Source: Acidovorax_G lacteus (GTDB taxonomy: Bacteria > Pseudomonadota > Gammaproteobacteria > Burkholderiales > Burkholderiaceae_C). Taken from it: DNA of 64,000 nt. A model generated the notes under the pieces. The model saw only the letters and a program-made list of their open reading frames with translations. It was not told where the DNA came from and made no database searches. Made by a program: the position numbers and the translations under genes. The stretch's first letter is position 1. Every line of letters begins with the position of its first letter. This document shows positions 43,231-52,732 of this stretch, one piece after another. The stretch covers positions 218,552 to 282,551 of the forward strand of contig NZ_BAABEX010000013.1 of NCBI RefSeq assembly GCF_039540375.1. Reading direction: 5' to 3'.

Positions 43231-43330
43231 GGATGAGACACCCCCCTGCGCGGCTGCGCCGCCTCCCCCCGCGCTTGCAGTGTTGCGCACGGCAGGCCGT
43301 GGGGTGCCTAAAGCGCCATGGGGGGGCCGC

Positions 43331-44012
<682 letters not shown>

Positions 44013-44038
<26 letters not shown>

Positions 44039-45812
44039 GGGGCGGCAGTGCCTGCCGCACCCAGCCGCCGACGATGAGCGCCTGTGCGGCGTAGTAGGTG
44101 CCTAGCACCCACAGCGCCGACAGCGGCAGCGGCTGCACGAAGCGGTTGATGGCGAGCACTGCGTCGCTGACCATGAAGCACACCGCCCCGGCCGCCACCA
44201 GCCAGGCGGCCCGGGTGCGCAGGTGCAGCGCGCGGCCGAGGGCCTGTGCGGCCATCAGGGCGATCACAAGCACATACACCGCCACGGGTGCGCGCAGGCC
44301 TGCGGGCAGGCCGCCCGTCCAGAGCACGGCGTACATCACAGCCCCCACGGCCAGCGGCACCGCCAGCGCAGCGCGCGATGCGAACCAGGGCGTGTCGCGC
44401 CGCAGGAGCACGATGTACGCCAAGTGCGCGAGCAGAAAGCTCGCCAGGCCCGGCACGAAGAAGCCCTCGAACATCAGGAACGCATCGCCCGCGAGTGACG
44501 CGGCCAGCGCTGCGAGCAGCCAGACCACGCCGCCCCGTGCCGTGTGCGCTGCGGAAGGCTTGGAGTCAAAATGGCTGCTCGTGCTTGAATACCAAGCACA
44601 AGCCGCTACAAAAATCATAGCAATCACCATCGTCAACGGCTTGAAGACGCGGTGGGCCTCCACCCAGCCCCAGGCGCTGGTAGCCATGGCCAGCGCGCCG
44701 CACTGCAGGGTGAGCATCTCCAGCCAGTGGATGCGCCCTTGCATGAGCGCGCCCAGCGCCCATTGCCACACCAGCAGCACGGCAAAGCCCACCAGATTGA
44801 CGCCCAGCCCGGCGCTGTCGGCCTGCCACAGGAAGGCCGCCACTCCGGCCAGCAGCAGCACGAACTGCACGGCCGCAAAGCGGCGAATGCCGGGCGTCAT
44901 GGGCGGATCAAAGCGCTGCACGGCGGCCAGCGAGAACGCGGGTTTGGGAAAGCGCTCGGCGACGTCGGCCGGCCGCCAGCCCGGCGGCTTGAGCCATACG
45001 CGCAGCTTGTCGGTCCAGCGGCGCGCATGCCAGCTGTCGTGCAGCAGCCCCGCGTACACCTGGGTGTTGGCCCACAGCGGGTCCCAGCTGTTGAGCAGCC
45101 CCCGCGTGCCGTACACGCACTTCTCCTGCGGGTCTTCGTCCTTGAAGGTGCCGAACAGCCGGTCCCAGACGATCAGGACGCCGCCGTAGTTCTTGTCGAG
45201 GTAGGGGTCGTTCACCGCATGGTGCACCCGGTGGTTGGAGGGGCTGCAGAACCAGCGGTCAAACCAGGCCCAGCGGCCGGTCTGGCGCGGCACCAGTTCG
45301 GTGTGCACCCAGAACTGATACAGCAGATCGATCAGCCCCACCACGGCAAACACCAGCGGCGGCACGCCCGCCAGCGCCATGGGCAGGTAGAACACCCAGC
45401 CCAGCAGGGCGCCCGAGCTGGTCTGGCGCAGTGCGGTCGAGAGGTTGTAGTCCTGGCTCTGGTGGTGCACGGCATGCGCGGCCCACAGCACGGCCGATTC
45501 GTGCCCCATGCGGTGCAGCCAGTAGTAGCAGAAGTCGTAGAACAGCAGCGCCAGCACCCAGCCGGGCAGGCTGGTCCAGAAGGCGTCGTTGCGCCACAGC
45601 GCCACATGTTCGAACACCAGGGTGTAGAGGCCGATGCGCAGCAGGCGGGTGAACACGGCACTGGTCTGGCTGAGCATGCCCAGGCTGATGCTGCTCACGG
45701 CATCTGCAAGGCGGTACACCGGCTGGCGGCGTCGCTGGGCGACCCACCACTCCACCGCGATCAGCAGAAAAAAAACCGGGGTGGCCAGGACGATGATCTG
45801 GCTCGGTGTCAT
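44013..45812 (-). CDS. Sterol desaturase/alkylglycerol-monooxygenase-like protein fused to a YhhN/TMEM86 lysoplasmalogenase domain
   Basis: 599 aa from ATG 45812 with AGGAG upstream. The N-terminal half (~1-300) is a membrane di-iron hydroxylase with the His clusters HRMGHE, HAVHHQ and NHRVHH; its layout is that of the alkylglycerol-monooxygenase branch. After ~60 linking residues with membrane helices, the C-terminal ~200 residues match YhhN/TMEM86 (KPLTMVIA, LAGDAFLMFEGFFVPGLASF, SDAVLAINRF). Such enzymes cleave the vinyl-ether bond of lysoplasmalogens. A fusion of two ether-lipid-cleaving activities is inferred. A copy of the dispersed hairpin repeat is translated between the first two helices of the YhhN domain. 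Confidence 0.88.
44577..44622 (+). repeat. Dispersed compound hairpin repeat, copy 6, inside a coding sequence
   Basis: GCTCGTGCTTG (44577-44587) pairs with CAAGCACAAGC (44593-44603), then GCTAC...ATAGC. On the minus strand it is read in frame as IAMIFVAACAWYSSTSSHF, in the YhhN domain of the fusion protein. Confidence 0.85.
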
Positions 45813-45893
45813 GCGCGTGTCTCCTGAAGGCCGCATGAGACCGGCCGCCGTGCGCCGCGCCCCTGCGGGGTGTGGCGCCGATTGTGGGCTGGA

Positions 45894-47063
45894 TCAGCCC
45901 ACCGCACCTCTGGCATCAACCCTGATGATGCGCTCCACCACCCCGCGCGTGAGACCGCCACGCACGCCGATCAGGTGGTCGTACAGGTTCACCGTGGGGT
46001 CGCAGTGGCCGGGAATCAGCCACAGCATACGGCCCAGCGCAGGCAGCCGGGCCTCGGGGCCTTCGGGGTGCAGCACGCCATGCTCGTCGCCCCCGTTGGC
46101 GTAGCGCAGCGCACGCTCGGGCGGCAGGAAGGCCACCACCGGCAGGCCGGAGTCGATGGCGTGGCTCTTGTGCCCCGCGTCGCACACGGCATGACCGCCC
46201 TGCACCGAGATCACCTGCGTCTTGACGAACAGCGCATGCTCGAAGGCAGGCTGCGCAGCCTCGCGTTCGTTGCGGGCGTAGTCGGCGTCCATGAACAGGA
46301 AAGAGCCGGGCTGCAGTTCGCCGTACACGCCGCTGGCCGTCTCGTGCACCATGGTGCCCGTGCCCGCACCGGTGATCAGGGGCACGGTGTGGCCAGCGCC
46401 TTCCAGCGCGGCGCGGGTGCGGGCTGCGGCGCGGACCGCACCCGCAATGGCCTCGCGCCGCTCGGCGGCACTGCGCAGGTGCTGGGCGCGTCCGTGGTAG
46501 GCCTGCAGGCCGGCAAAGCGCAGCATCGGGTGGCGCGCAATGTCTTCGGCCAGGGCCACCGCCGCAGGCCCGGGCGGCAGGCCGCAGCGGCCCTGGCCCA
46601 CGTCGATTTCGATGAACACGTCTACCGTCGCGCCCTGGCCGGCCACCATCATGGCTTCGGCCAGGCGTTGCACGCCTTCGGCATGGTCCACCGCCAAGGC
46701 CATGCGCCCACCGCGCGGGGCCAGCTGGGCGGCCAGCCGCGCCAGGCGCAGCAGCTTGGGCAGGGCAATCACCTGGTTGCTGATGTAGACGTCCAGCACG
46801 CCGCCGGCCACCAGGGCCTCGGCTTCGGACACTTTTTGCACGCACACGCCGCTGGCACCGGCCTGCTGCTGCAGCAGCGCGATTTCGGCGCTTTTGTGCA
46901 GCTTGGCGTGTGGCCGCCAGCGGATCTGGTGCTTGCGCGCAAACTCGGCCATGCGCTGCAGGTTGCGGTCCATCGCGTCCAGGTCCACCACCAGCGCCGG
47001 GGTGTCGATCAGGTCCACCCGCTGGCCCAGGCAGGCCTGCAGGGGTTCAGGTAGAGGTTTCAT
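45894..47063 (-). CDS. D-threonine aldolase-like / 3-hydroxy-D-aspartate aldolase-like PLP enzyme
   Basis: 389 aa. Fold-type III PLP enzyme (alanine racemase N-terminal-like barrel). The PLP lysine is expected in RPHAKLHKS (Lys54). GVCVQKVSEAEALV and GHKSHAIDSGLP are family blocks, and the C-terminal GHCDPTVNLYD supplies the divalent-metal ligands (His, Cys/Asp). It would split beta-hydroxy-D-amino acids into glycine and an aldehyde or glyoxylate. Its start overlaps the end of the phosphatase gene by 17 bases, so the two are coupled. Confidence 0.9.
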   Translation of the reverse strand: MKPLPEPLQACLGQRVDLIDTPALVVDLDAMDRNLQRMAEFARKHQIRWRPHAKLHKSAEIALLQQQAGASGVCVQKVSEAEALVAGGVLDVYISNQVIALPKLLRLARLAAQLAPRGGRMALAVDHAEGVQRLAEAMMVAGQGATVDVFIEIDVGQGRCGLPPGPAAVALAEDIARHPMLRFAGLQAYHGRAQHLRSAAERREAIAGAVRAAARTRAALEGAGHTVPLITGAGTGTMVHETASGVYGELQPGSFLFMDADYARNEREAAQPAFEHALFVKTQVISVQGGHAVCDAGHKSHAIDSGLPVVAFLPPERALRYANGGDEHGVLHPEGPEARLPALGRMLWLIPGHCDPTVNLYDHLIGVRGGLTRGVVERIIRVDARGAVG

Positions 47064-47685
47064 CGCGGCTGCTTGCTTCCAGGTGCTGGGTATCGGCCCA
47101 TCCGACCAGTGTCAGGCCCTCGGGCGTCCAGAGCAAGCGGTTGATGGCCGCATTGGCCAGTTGCCAGGTGCGCGGCGCCTGTATGTCCTGTCCCGTGGCT
47201 GCGCGGTACAGCACATCCAGCGGTCCGCCATGCGCCACCAGCACCACCAGGCCGCCCGGGTGCTGCGCCGCAAGCCGATGCGCGGCCTCGGTCACACGCG
47301 CGCGCAGCGCCAGCAGCGACTCGCCGCCCGCTGGCGCGTAGTCCGGGTCGCGGCGGCGCCAGCGCAGCGCCTGCTCGGGGTGTTCCTGCTCGATCTCGGC
47401 AAACGTTTTGCCTTCCAGCGCCCCAAAGCAGCGTTCGCGCAGCCCGGGCTCGGTGTGCAGCGGCGCGCCCGTGGCGTCGGCCACGGCGCGCGCGGTGGCC
47501 AGCGCGCGCTGCAGGTCGCTCGCATACACGGCGCTGACGGGTTCCCCGGCCAGGCTGTTCGCCAGCTGACGGGCCTGCCAGTGGCCGCGTTCATTGAGCG
47601 GAATATCAAGGTGGCCCTGGATGCGGGTATCCACATTCCAGGCGGTCTCGCCGTGGCGCACGGCGATGATGCGGGTGATCTGCAT
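47047..47685 (-). CDS. Histidine phosphatase family protein (phosphoglycerate mutase-like)
   Basis: 212 aa. The catalytic RHGETAWN motif is at residues ~9-16, with partner residues in SDLQRALATA, RERCFGALEGKTFAEI and VAHGGPLDV. This is the GpmB/CobC-like cofactor-independent phosphatase branch. Likely a small-molecule phosphatase; the substrate is unknown. Confidence 0.92.
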   Translation of the reverse strand: MQITRIIAVRHGETAWNVDTRIQGHLDIPLNERGHWQARQLANSLAGEPVSAVYASDLQRALATARAVADATGAPLHTEPGLRERCFGALEGKTFAEIEQEHPEQALRWRRRDPDYAPAGGESLLALRARVTEAAHRLAAQHPGGLVVLVAHGGPLDVLYRAATGQDIQAPRTWQLANAAINRLLWTPEGLTLVGWADTQHLEASSRDETST

Positions 47686-47700
47686 GCCGAAGTCGAGAGG

Positions 47701-48393
47701 TCAGCGCGTCGCTGCGGGCAGCACCACCGCCGGTTGCACTGCCGCGGGGCTGGCAGCGGCCGCAGCGGGCGGCGGGTAGGGCAGACGCACCTGGCGGCGG
47801 CCTGCGGGTGGGTTCGGAAACCCGGCGAGCGCGGCGTCGAACAGCACGCCGTAGAGGGCCGGGTCGACCGTCCATACGTCTTCATGCACGGCCGAGGTTT
47901 CGTACACGACCTCCTGGGTGCGAGCGTCGCGGATCAGCAGGCTCACCGCGCGGCGATACAAGGGGGTGGGTTCGCCCATGCGCCAGATGCCCCGCACGCC
48001 CCAACCCCCGGTGCCAGCCCAGCCACCCCATCCCCAGGGTGACGGCCCCCAGGGGTCTACCCGCTGCACACTGGAGGCCTGCACGCCGATCTGCACCACC
48101 AGCGGTGCCTGCGCCCCCTCGGGCCGCAGGCCGGCGCGCTCCAGGGCCTGCGCGGCCAGCCGGGCGATGGGCTCGAAATCAGTGCCCTGCTGCGAGGGCA
48201 GTCGTTCGATGCGGTAGCCCAGCGGCAGGGTGGCCGCCGCCAGGCGGGTATGGGTCTGGACGTCCCCCTCGACCGTGCGCGTGGTGCTGCAGCCCGCAAG
48301 AACTGCGGTGGTCAGCAGCAGCGCCCACAGCACCGCGCGCGGGCTGCGGGCTGCGCGCGCGGCGGGGCGCAGAAAAGTGCGGGACATGGTCAT
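47701..48393 (-). CDS. DUF4136 lipoprotein
   Basis: 230 aa. ATG 48393 is preferred, with AGGAG 6 nt upstream, over the in-frame ATG at 48387. A positively charged N-terminus and hydrophobic core end in the lipobox VLAGC (Cys ~35). The body matches DUF4136 (YRIERLPSQQGT, APLVVQIGVQ), includes a Gly/Trp-rich stretch (WGPSPWGWGGWAG), and ends Pro/Ala rich. Probably an outer-membrane or periplasmic lipoprotein of unknown function. Confidence 0.85.
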   Translation of the reverse strand: MTMSRTFLRPAARAARSPRAVLWALLLTTAVLAGCSTTRTVEGDVQTHTRLAAATLPLGYRIERLPSQQGTDFEPIARLAAQALERAGLRPEGAQAPLVVQIGVQASSVQRVDPWGPSPWGWGGWAGTGGWGVRGIWRMGEPTPLYRRAVSLLIRDARTQEVVYETSAVHEDVWTVDPALYGVLFDAALAGFPNPPAGRRQVRLPYPPPAAAAASPAAVQPAVVLPAATR

Positions 48394-48447
48394 GGTGGGC
48401 TCCTGTGCAATCGGCGTGCCAACCGCTGCCGCACCGCCCGGCGCGCA

Positions 48448-49377
48448 TCAGCCGATGGACACCACCTGCAGCGAAGGCAAGGCCGACGGCGCTGTGAACT
48501 CCTCCGGGTCGAACGCGCGGTCGCCGTCTTCGCTGGCGACGCCTGTGGCCCGCGCGTTCTGGAAGTCGTGCAGTTTGCCGTCCAGCAGGTGGGTGGTCAC
48601 CACGTTCTGCAGCGAATGGAACATGTTTTCGACCCGGCCCGGGTACTTGCGTTCCCATTCGCGCAGCATTTCGCCGACCTGCTTGCGCTGCAGGTTCTCC
48701 TGGCTGCCGCAGAGGTTGCAAGGAATGATCGGAAACTCGCGGTATTGCGCCCAGCGTGTGGTGTCCTTTTCGGGCACGTAGGCCAGCGGGCGGATCACCA
48801 CATGGCGGCCGTCGTCGCTCACCAGCTTGGGCGGCATGGCCTTGAGGCGGCCCCCGAAGAACATGTTGAGCAGCAGCGTCTGCACGATGTCGTCGCGGTG
48901 GTGGCCCAGCGCGATCTTGGTGGCGCCCAGCTCGTCGGCCACGCGGTACAGAATGCCGCGGCGCAGGCGGCTGCACAGGCCGCAGGTGGTCTTGCCTTCC
49001 GGCACCACGCGCTTGACGATGCTGTAGGTGTCCTGGTTCTCGATGTGGAACGGCACCCCGGTGGTCTTGAGGTACTCGGGCAGCACATGCTCGGGAAAGC
49101 CGGGCTGCTTCTGGTCGAGGTTCACAGCCACCAGTTCAAAGCGCACGGGCGCGCGGCGCTGCAGCTTGATCAGGATGTCGAGCAGGGTGTAGCTGTCTTT
49201 GCCGCCCGACATGCACACCATCACCTTGTCGCCTTCTTCGATCATGTGATAGTCCACGATCGCGCGGCCGACTTCGCGGCACAGGCGTTTTTCCAGCTTG
49301 TGCGCTTCGCGTTCGATCTTCAGCTCTTTCTGTGCATCGGCGGCTGGGGCCTGAGGTTCAATCCAGGTGGCGTTCAT
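48448..49377 (-). CDS. ttcA: tRNA 2-thiocytidine biosynthesis protein TtcA
   Basis: 309 aa from ATG 49377. TtcA thiolates cytidine 32 of tRNA using an iron-sulfur cluster. The PP-loop is MSGGKDSYTLLD. Cluster-binding cysteines are in TTCGLCSRLRRG with a further CNLCGSQ motif. GHHRDDIVQTLLLNMFFGG is also diagnostic. It is followed upstream by folB with a 73-nt gap. Confidence 0.96.
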   Translation of the reverse strand: MNATWIEPQAPAADAQKELKIEREAHKLEKRLCREVGRAIVDYHMIEEGDKVMVCMSGGKDSYTLLDILIKLQRRAPVRFELVAVNLDQKQPGFPEHVLPEYLKTTGVPFHIENQDTYSIVKRVVPEGKTTCGLCSRLRRGILYRVADELGATKIALGHHRDDIVQTLLLNMFFGGRLKAMPPKLVSDDGRHVVIRPLAYVPEKDTTRWAQYREFPIIPCNLCGSQENLQRKQVGEMLREWERKYPGRVENMFHSLQNVVTTHLLDGKLHDFQNARATGVASEDGDRAFDPEEFTAPSALPSLQVVSIG

Positions 49378-49450
49378 GGGGCCGTATTGTCTCACCGGGG
49401 TGCTGCAGCCTGCCACGGAGGGTGCATTGCGCGCGCGGGCGATCGCGCGC

Positions 49451-49822
49451 TCACCACTGACCGGTTTCCACCCGGATCGCGACTTCACAGTCGTCAAAGA
49501 TCTCCAGTTTGGCAATCTTCACGCGCACCCCCAGCACGCCGGGCAGTTGCATCAGCCGGTGTGCGAGCTTGCCGATCAGGCTTTCCAGCAGGTTCACATG
49601 CTCGGCCGTGCACTCGTCGATGATGATCTGCCGCACACGCCGGTAGTCGAGCACGTGGCCGATGTCGTCGTCGCGCGGCGACAGGGGCTGGGTGCCGAGG
49701 TTCAGTTCGGCATCGACCTGGATGGGCTGTGGCGCGGTTTTTTCGTGCGCAAGAATGCCCAGGTTGGCTGCAAAGCGCAGCCCGGTGAGGGTGAGGATCT
49801 GGGTGCCGGCGGCGTTGTACAT
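49451..49822 (-). CDS. folB: Dihydroneopterin aldolase
   Basis: 123 aa from ATG 49822; an in-frame TTG at 49828 is an alternative with slightly better ribosome-site spacing. Family features include LTGLRFAANLGILAHEK (catalytic Glu region near the N-terminus), HVLDYRRVRQII and HVNLLESLIGKLAHRL, plus the C-terminal VRVKIAKLEIF with the catalytic Lys. It converts 7,8-dihydroneopterin to 6-hydroxymethyl-dihydropterin in folate synthesis. The pteridine-reductase-like SDR gene is 29 nt upstream. Confidence 0.92.
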   Translation of the reverse strand: MYNAAGTQILTLTGLRFAANLGILAHEKTAPQPIQVDAELNLGTQPLSPRDDDIGHVLDYRRVRQIIIDECTAEHVNLLESLIGKLAHRLMQLPGVLGVRVKIAKLEIFDDCEVAIRVETGQW

Positions 49823-49851
49823 GGGCAAAAGTCCTGGAGCGCGAGCCGGGC

Positions 49852-50634
49852 TTACATCAGCGAGAAGTCGCGCTCGAATTTCATCAGGTGCTGGCCACCG
49901 TCCACCAGCAGCGTCGTGCCGGTGATCGAGCGGTTCTCCAGCGCAAAGCGCACCGTGGCGGCCACGTCCTCGGGGGTGGACGAGCGACCCAGCGGACTCA
50001 GCGCGTGCAGCGCCTGGAACTTCTCGTCGCTGAGCATGTGGCTCGTGAGCGTGAGGCCCGGCGCCACGCCGACCACGCGCACCCGGGGCGCCAGCGCCAG
50101 GGCCATCATGGTGCCCGCAGCTTCCAGCGCGGCCTTGGACAGCGTGTAGCTCACAAAATCGGGGTTCTGGTTCCAGAGCTTCTGGTCCAGCAGGTTGACC
50201 ACCGCACCCTGCACGCCCGGCTCGGTCAGCGCGCGATGCTGCACATGGCGGTGCAGCGCATCGGCCAGCAGCAGCGGCGCGCCCGTGTTGCTGCGCAAGT
50301 GGCGTTGCAGCAGTTCGTAGCCAAAACTTTGGTGGGTGTCGTGCTCGAACAGGGAGGCGCTGTTGACCACCGCGTCCAGGTGTCCAAAGGCCTGTACCAC
50401 GCGCGGCACCAGGCTGCGCACCTCGTCCTCGCGGTCGAAATCAGCGGCAAAGCCTTCGCAGCGGCCCGAGCGCGCGGCGCAGTCCTGCACCGTCTCGGCC
50501 GCATCGGCGGCCGAGCTGCGGTAGTGCACCGCCACCTGCCAGCCGCTGTCGGCCAGGGCCAGCGCAATGCTGCGGCCCAGGCGGCGCGCAGCGCCGGTGA
50601 CCAGCACGGTGCGGGGGCGGCGGGATTCGGTCAT
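49852..50634 (-). CDS. Short-chain dehydrogenase/reductase, pteridine-reductase (FolM)-like
   Basis: 260 aa from ATG 50634. The NADPH motif TGAARRLGRSIA and the catalytic SYTLSKAALE (Tyr-x3-Lys) are intact; the TGAARR form is typical of pteridine reductases and FolM. Adjacency to folB supports a pterin substrate, for example dihydromonapterin. The start codon faces the MidA gene; the two 5' ends lie within 17 bases of each other. Confidence 0.88.
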   Translation of the reverse strand: MTESRRPRTVLVTGAARRLGRSIALALADSGWQVAVHYRSSAADAAETVQDCAARSGRCEGFAADFDREDEVRSLVPRVVQAFGHLDAVVNSASLFEHDTHQSFGYELLQRHLRSNTGAPLLLADALHRHVQHRALTEPGVQGAVVNLLDQKLWNQNPDFVSYTLSKAALEAAGTMMALALAPRVRVVGVAPGLTLTSHMLSDEKFQALHALSPLGRSSTPEDVAATVRFALENRSITGTTLLVDGGQHLMKFERDFSLM

Positions 50635-50650
50635 GGAGGACAATCAGGGC

Positions 50651-51751
50651 GTGACAACCACGGAACACGACAGTTTAACGAGCGCCCTGCAGGCGCACAT
50701 GGCCAAGGTTTTGGCCCAGGCCGGAGGCTGGGTCGGCTTTGACCGCTTCATGGCGCTGGCGCTCTACACCCCCGGACTGGGGTACTACGCGAACGGTCTG
50801 ACCAAGTTCGGCCTGCTGGCCGCCAGCGGCAGCGATTTCGTGACCGCGCCCGAGCTGTCGCCTGCGTTTGGTCGCCTGCTGGCCGTGCAGGTGCGCGAAG
50901 CGCTGGACGCCACCGCCACCGACGAAGTCTGGGAGTTTGGCGCCGGCTCGGGCGCGCTGGCGGCACAGCTGCTCGGTGCCCTGGGCGAGCGTGTACAGCG
51001 CTACACCATCGTCGATCTGTCGGGCAGCCTGCGGGCACGCCAGCAGGAGCGCCTGGCGGCCTGGGGCGATCGCGTGCGCTGGGTGGACCAGCTGCCCGAG
51101 CGCATGGCGGGTGTCGTGGTGGGCAACGAGGTGCTCGATGCCATGCCGGTGCAACTGCTCGCCCGGCACGGCCAGGTCTGGCACGAGCGCGGTGTGGCGG
51201 CGCACGCAGACGGCTGGGCCTGGAGCGACCGACCGACCGACCTGCGCCCGCCGATGGACATCGACGGCACGCACGACTACCTGACCGAGATCCACCCGCA
51301 GGCCGAGGCCTTTGTGCACACCCTGGGTGCGCGCCTGGAGCGCGGTGCGGCGTTCTTCATCGACTACGGCTTTGGCGAGCGGGAGTACTACCACCCCGAG
51401 CGCCACATGGGTACGCTGGTGTGCCACCGCGCGCACCGCGCCGACGACAACCCACTGACCGATGTGGGGCTCAAGGACATCACCGCGCATGTGAATTTCA
51501 CCGGCATCGGCGTGGCCGCGCAGGACAGCGGCTGGGAGCTGCTGGGCTACACCACGCAGGCACACTTCCTCATCAACTGCGGGCTGGCTGCGGTGCTGGA
51601 CACGCTGGAGCCCGCCCAGCGCAGCCAGGCTGCCAAGCTGGTGATGGAGCACGAGATGGGCGAGTTGTTCAAGGTGATCGGTCTCGTGCGCGGTGTGCCC
51701 GCCTGGCCGGCCTGCGGCTTCGTGCAGGGCGACCGCACGCACCGGCTCTAA
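50651..51751 (+). CDS. MidA/NDUFAF7-family SAM-dependent methyltransferase
   Basis: 366 aa from GTG 50651, chosen because GGAGGA (50635-50640) is 10 nt upstream. An ATG at 50633 would overlap the divergent SDR start. The COG1565 features are GGWVGFDRFMALALYTPGLG, SDFVTAPELSPAFG, the SAM site WEFGAGSGALA, and VVGNEVLDAMPV, the last being highly diagnostic. The human homologue methylates an arginine of a complex I subunit. The bacterial target is not known to me. Confidence 0.92.
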   Translation: MTTTEHDSLTSALQAHMAKVLAQAGGWVGFDRFMALALYTPGLGYYANGLTKFGLLAASGSDFVTAPELSPAFGRLLAVQVREALDATATDEVWEFGAGSGALAAQLLGALGERVQRYTIVDLSGSLRARQQERLAAWGDRVRWVDQLPERMAGVVVGNEVLDAMPVQLLARHGQVWHERGVAAHADGWAWSDRPTDLRPPMDIDGTHDYLTEIHPQAEAFVHTLGARLERGAAFFIDYGFGEREYYHPERHMGTLVCHRAHRADDNPLTDVGLKDITAHVNFTGIGVAAQDSGWELLGYTTQAHFLINCGLAAVLDTLEPAQRSQAAKLVMEHEMGELFKVIGLVRGVPAWPACGFVQGDRTHRL

Positions 51752-51762
51752 GGCCACGGCCC

Positions 51763-51957
51763 ATGCTGCGCTGGCTCATCGTCGTCTTTCTGGCGCTGCT
51801 GTTCATCAGCTGGATCAAGCCCTGGCTGCTGCGCCTGGGCTTGGGGCGTCTGCCCGGTGATTTCCGCTTTCGCTGGCGCGGCCGCGAATGGGACATTCCC
51901 CTGACCTCCACCCTGCTGCTGAGCTTTGTGCTCAGCCTGGTCGTGCGCGGGCTTTGA
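51763..51957 (+). CDS. DUF2905 small membrane protein
   Basis: 64 aa with two hydrophobic helices (~2-19 and ~48-62) separated by a basic loop containing LGRLPGDFRFRWRGREWDIP, the DUF2905 signature. It starts 11 nt after the MidA stop and is probably cotranscribed. Function unknown. Confidence 0.9.
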   Translation: MLRWLIVVFLALLFISWIKPWLLRLGLGRLPGDFRFRWRGREWDIPLTSTLLLSFVLSLVVRGL

Positions 51958-52187
51958 ATGCTTGCGTGTGCGGGCCTGCGGGATCTGCCGGCTGCGTGCG
52001 CGCAAGCCCGCGCTGGTTGCGGTGGTGCCCGCTTTAGAGGGGCGTTGCACCGTGCAATGCCGCACCCGCGCTGCCGGGGGCGCCCTGCCACAGCGTCTTG
52101 AAACCCCGTTTCCCGGCCGCATCCTCCTTGGGCCCGCACCGCTCGGCTTTGCGGCGGTGCGCCCCTTGTTGAACTGTGGAACCTGCC

Positions 52188-52622
52188 ATGTCCGAAGCGC
52201 TGCACATCGTCTGCCCCCACTGCCACACCACCAACCGCGTGGCTTCCGAACACCTGCGCAGTGCGCCCGACTGCGGGCAGTGCCACAAGCCCTTGTTCAC
52301 CGGAGCGCCCGTGGCGCTGGATGCCCAGAGCCTGGAGCGCCATGTCCGGCGCAGCCATGTGCCGGTGGTGGTGGATTTCTGGGCCCCCTGGTGCGGCCCG
52401 TGTCGGCAGATGGCGCCAGCCTTCGCGCAGGCTGCTGCACAGCTGGAGCCCATGGTGCGGCTGGCCAAGCTGGACACCGAGGCGTACCCGGCGGTTGGAG
52501 CGGGGCTGGGCATTCGCAGCATCCCGACCATGATCGCGTTCCGCCAGGGGCAGGAGGTCGCGCGCATATCGGGCGCGCTCGGGGCGGCCGACATCGTGCG
52601 CTGGGTGCGCTCAGTGCTGTAA
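52188..52622 (+). CDS. trxC: Thioredoxin 2 (TrxC)
   Basis: 144 aa from ATG 52188. An N-terminal zinc-finger extension (CPHCHTTN ... CGQCHK) distinguishes TrxC from TrxA. The active site is FWAPWCGPCRQMAP. GIRSIPTMIAFRQGQ is the usual cis-Pro region. In E. coli trxC belongs to the oxidative-stress response. The ~230 nt between DUF2905 and this gene show nothing recognisable. Confidence 0.96.
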   Translation: MSEALHIVCPHCHTTNRVASEHLRSAPDCGQCHKPLFTGAPVALDAQSLERHVRRSHVPVVVDFWAPWCGPCRQMAPAFAQAAAQLEPMVRLAKLDTEAYPAVGAGLGIRSIPTMIAFRQGQEVARISGALGAADIVRWVRSVL

Positions 52623-52666
52623 GCCTGGTCGTGGTTGGGCCAATGGGCCGTGGGTCTCTGTGGGTT

Positions 52667-52695
52667 TTGACTGAATCGTATGCAGACAATACTAT
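52667..52695 (+). promoter_or_regulatory. Sigma70-type promoter of the MipA/OmpV gene
   Basis: TTGACT (52667-52672), a 17-nt spacer, and TACTAT (52690-52695) are a near-consensus pair 38 nt upstream of the start codon. The bases between are unusually AT rich for this genome. AGGAGG at 52723-52728 is a strong ribosome site 4 nt before the ATG. Confidence 0.8.
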
Positions 52696-52732
52696 TTGGT
52701 CACTTTTTAACCCCAGGCATTCAGGAGGCCTC

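Noticed and set aside
43231..43330. GC-rich hairpin between the FtsX-type permease and the ATPase as a terminator
   Set aside because: The two genes clearly work together and no T tract follows the hairpin, so termination there is unlikely.
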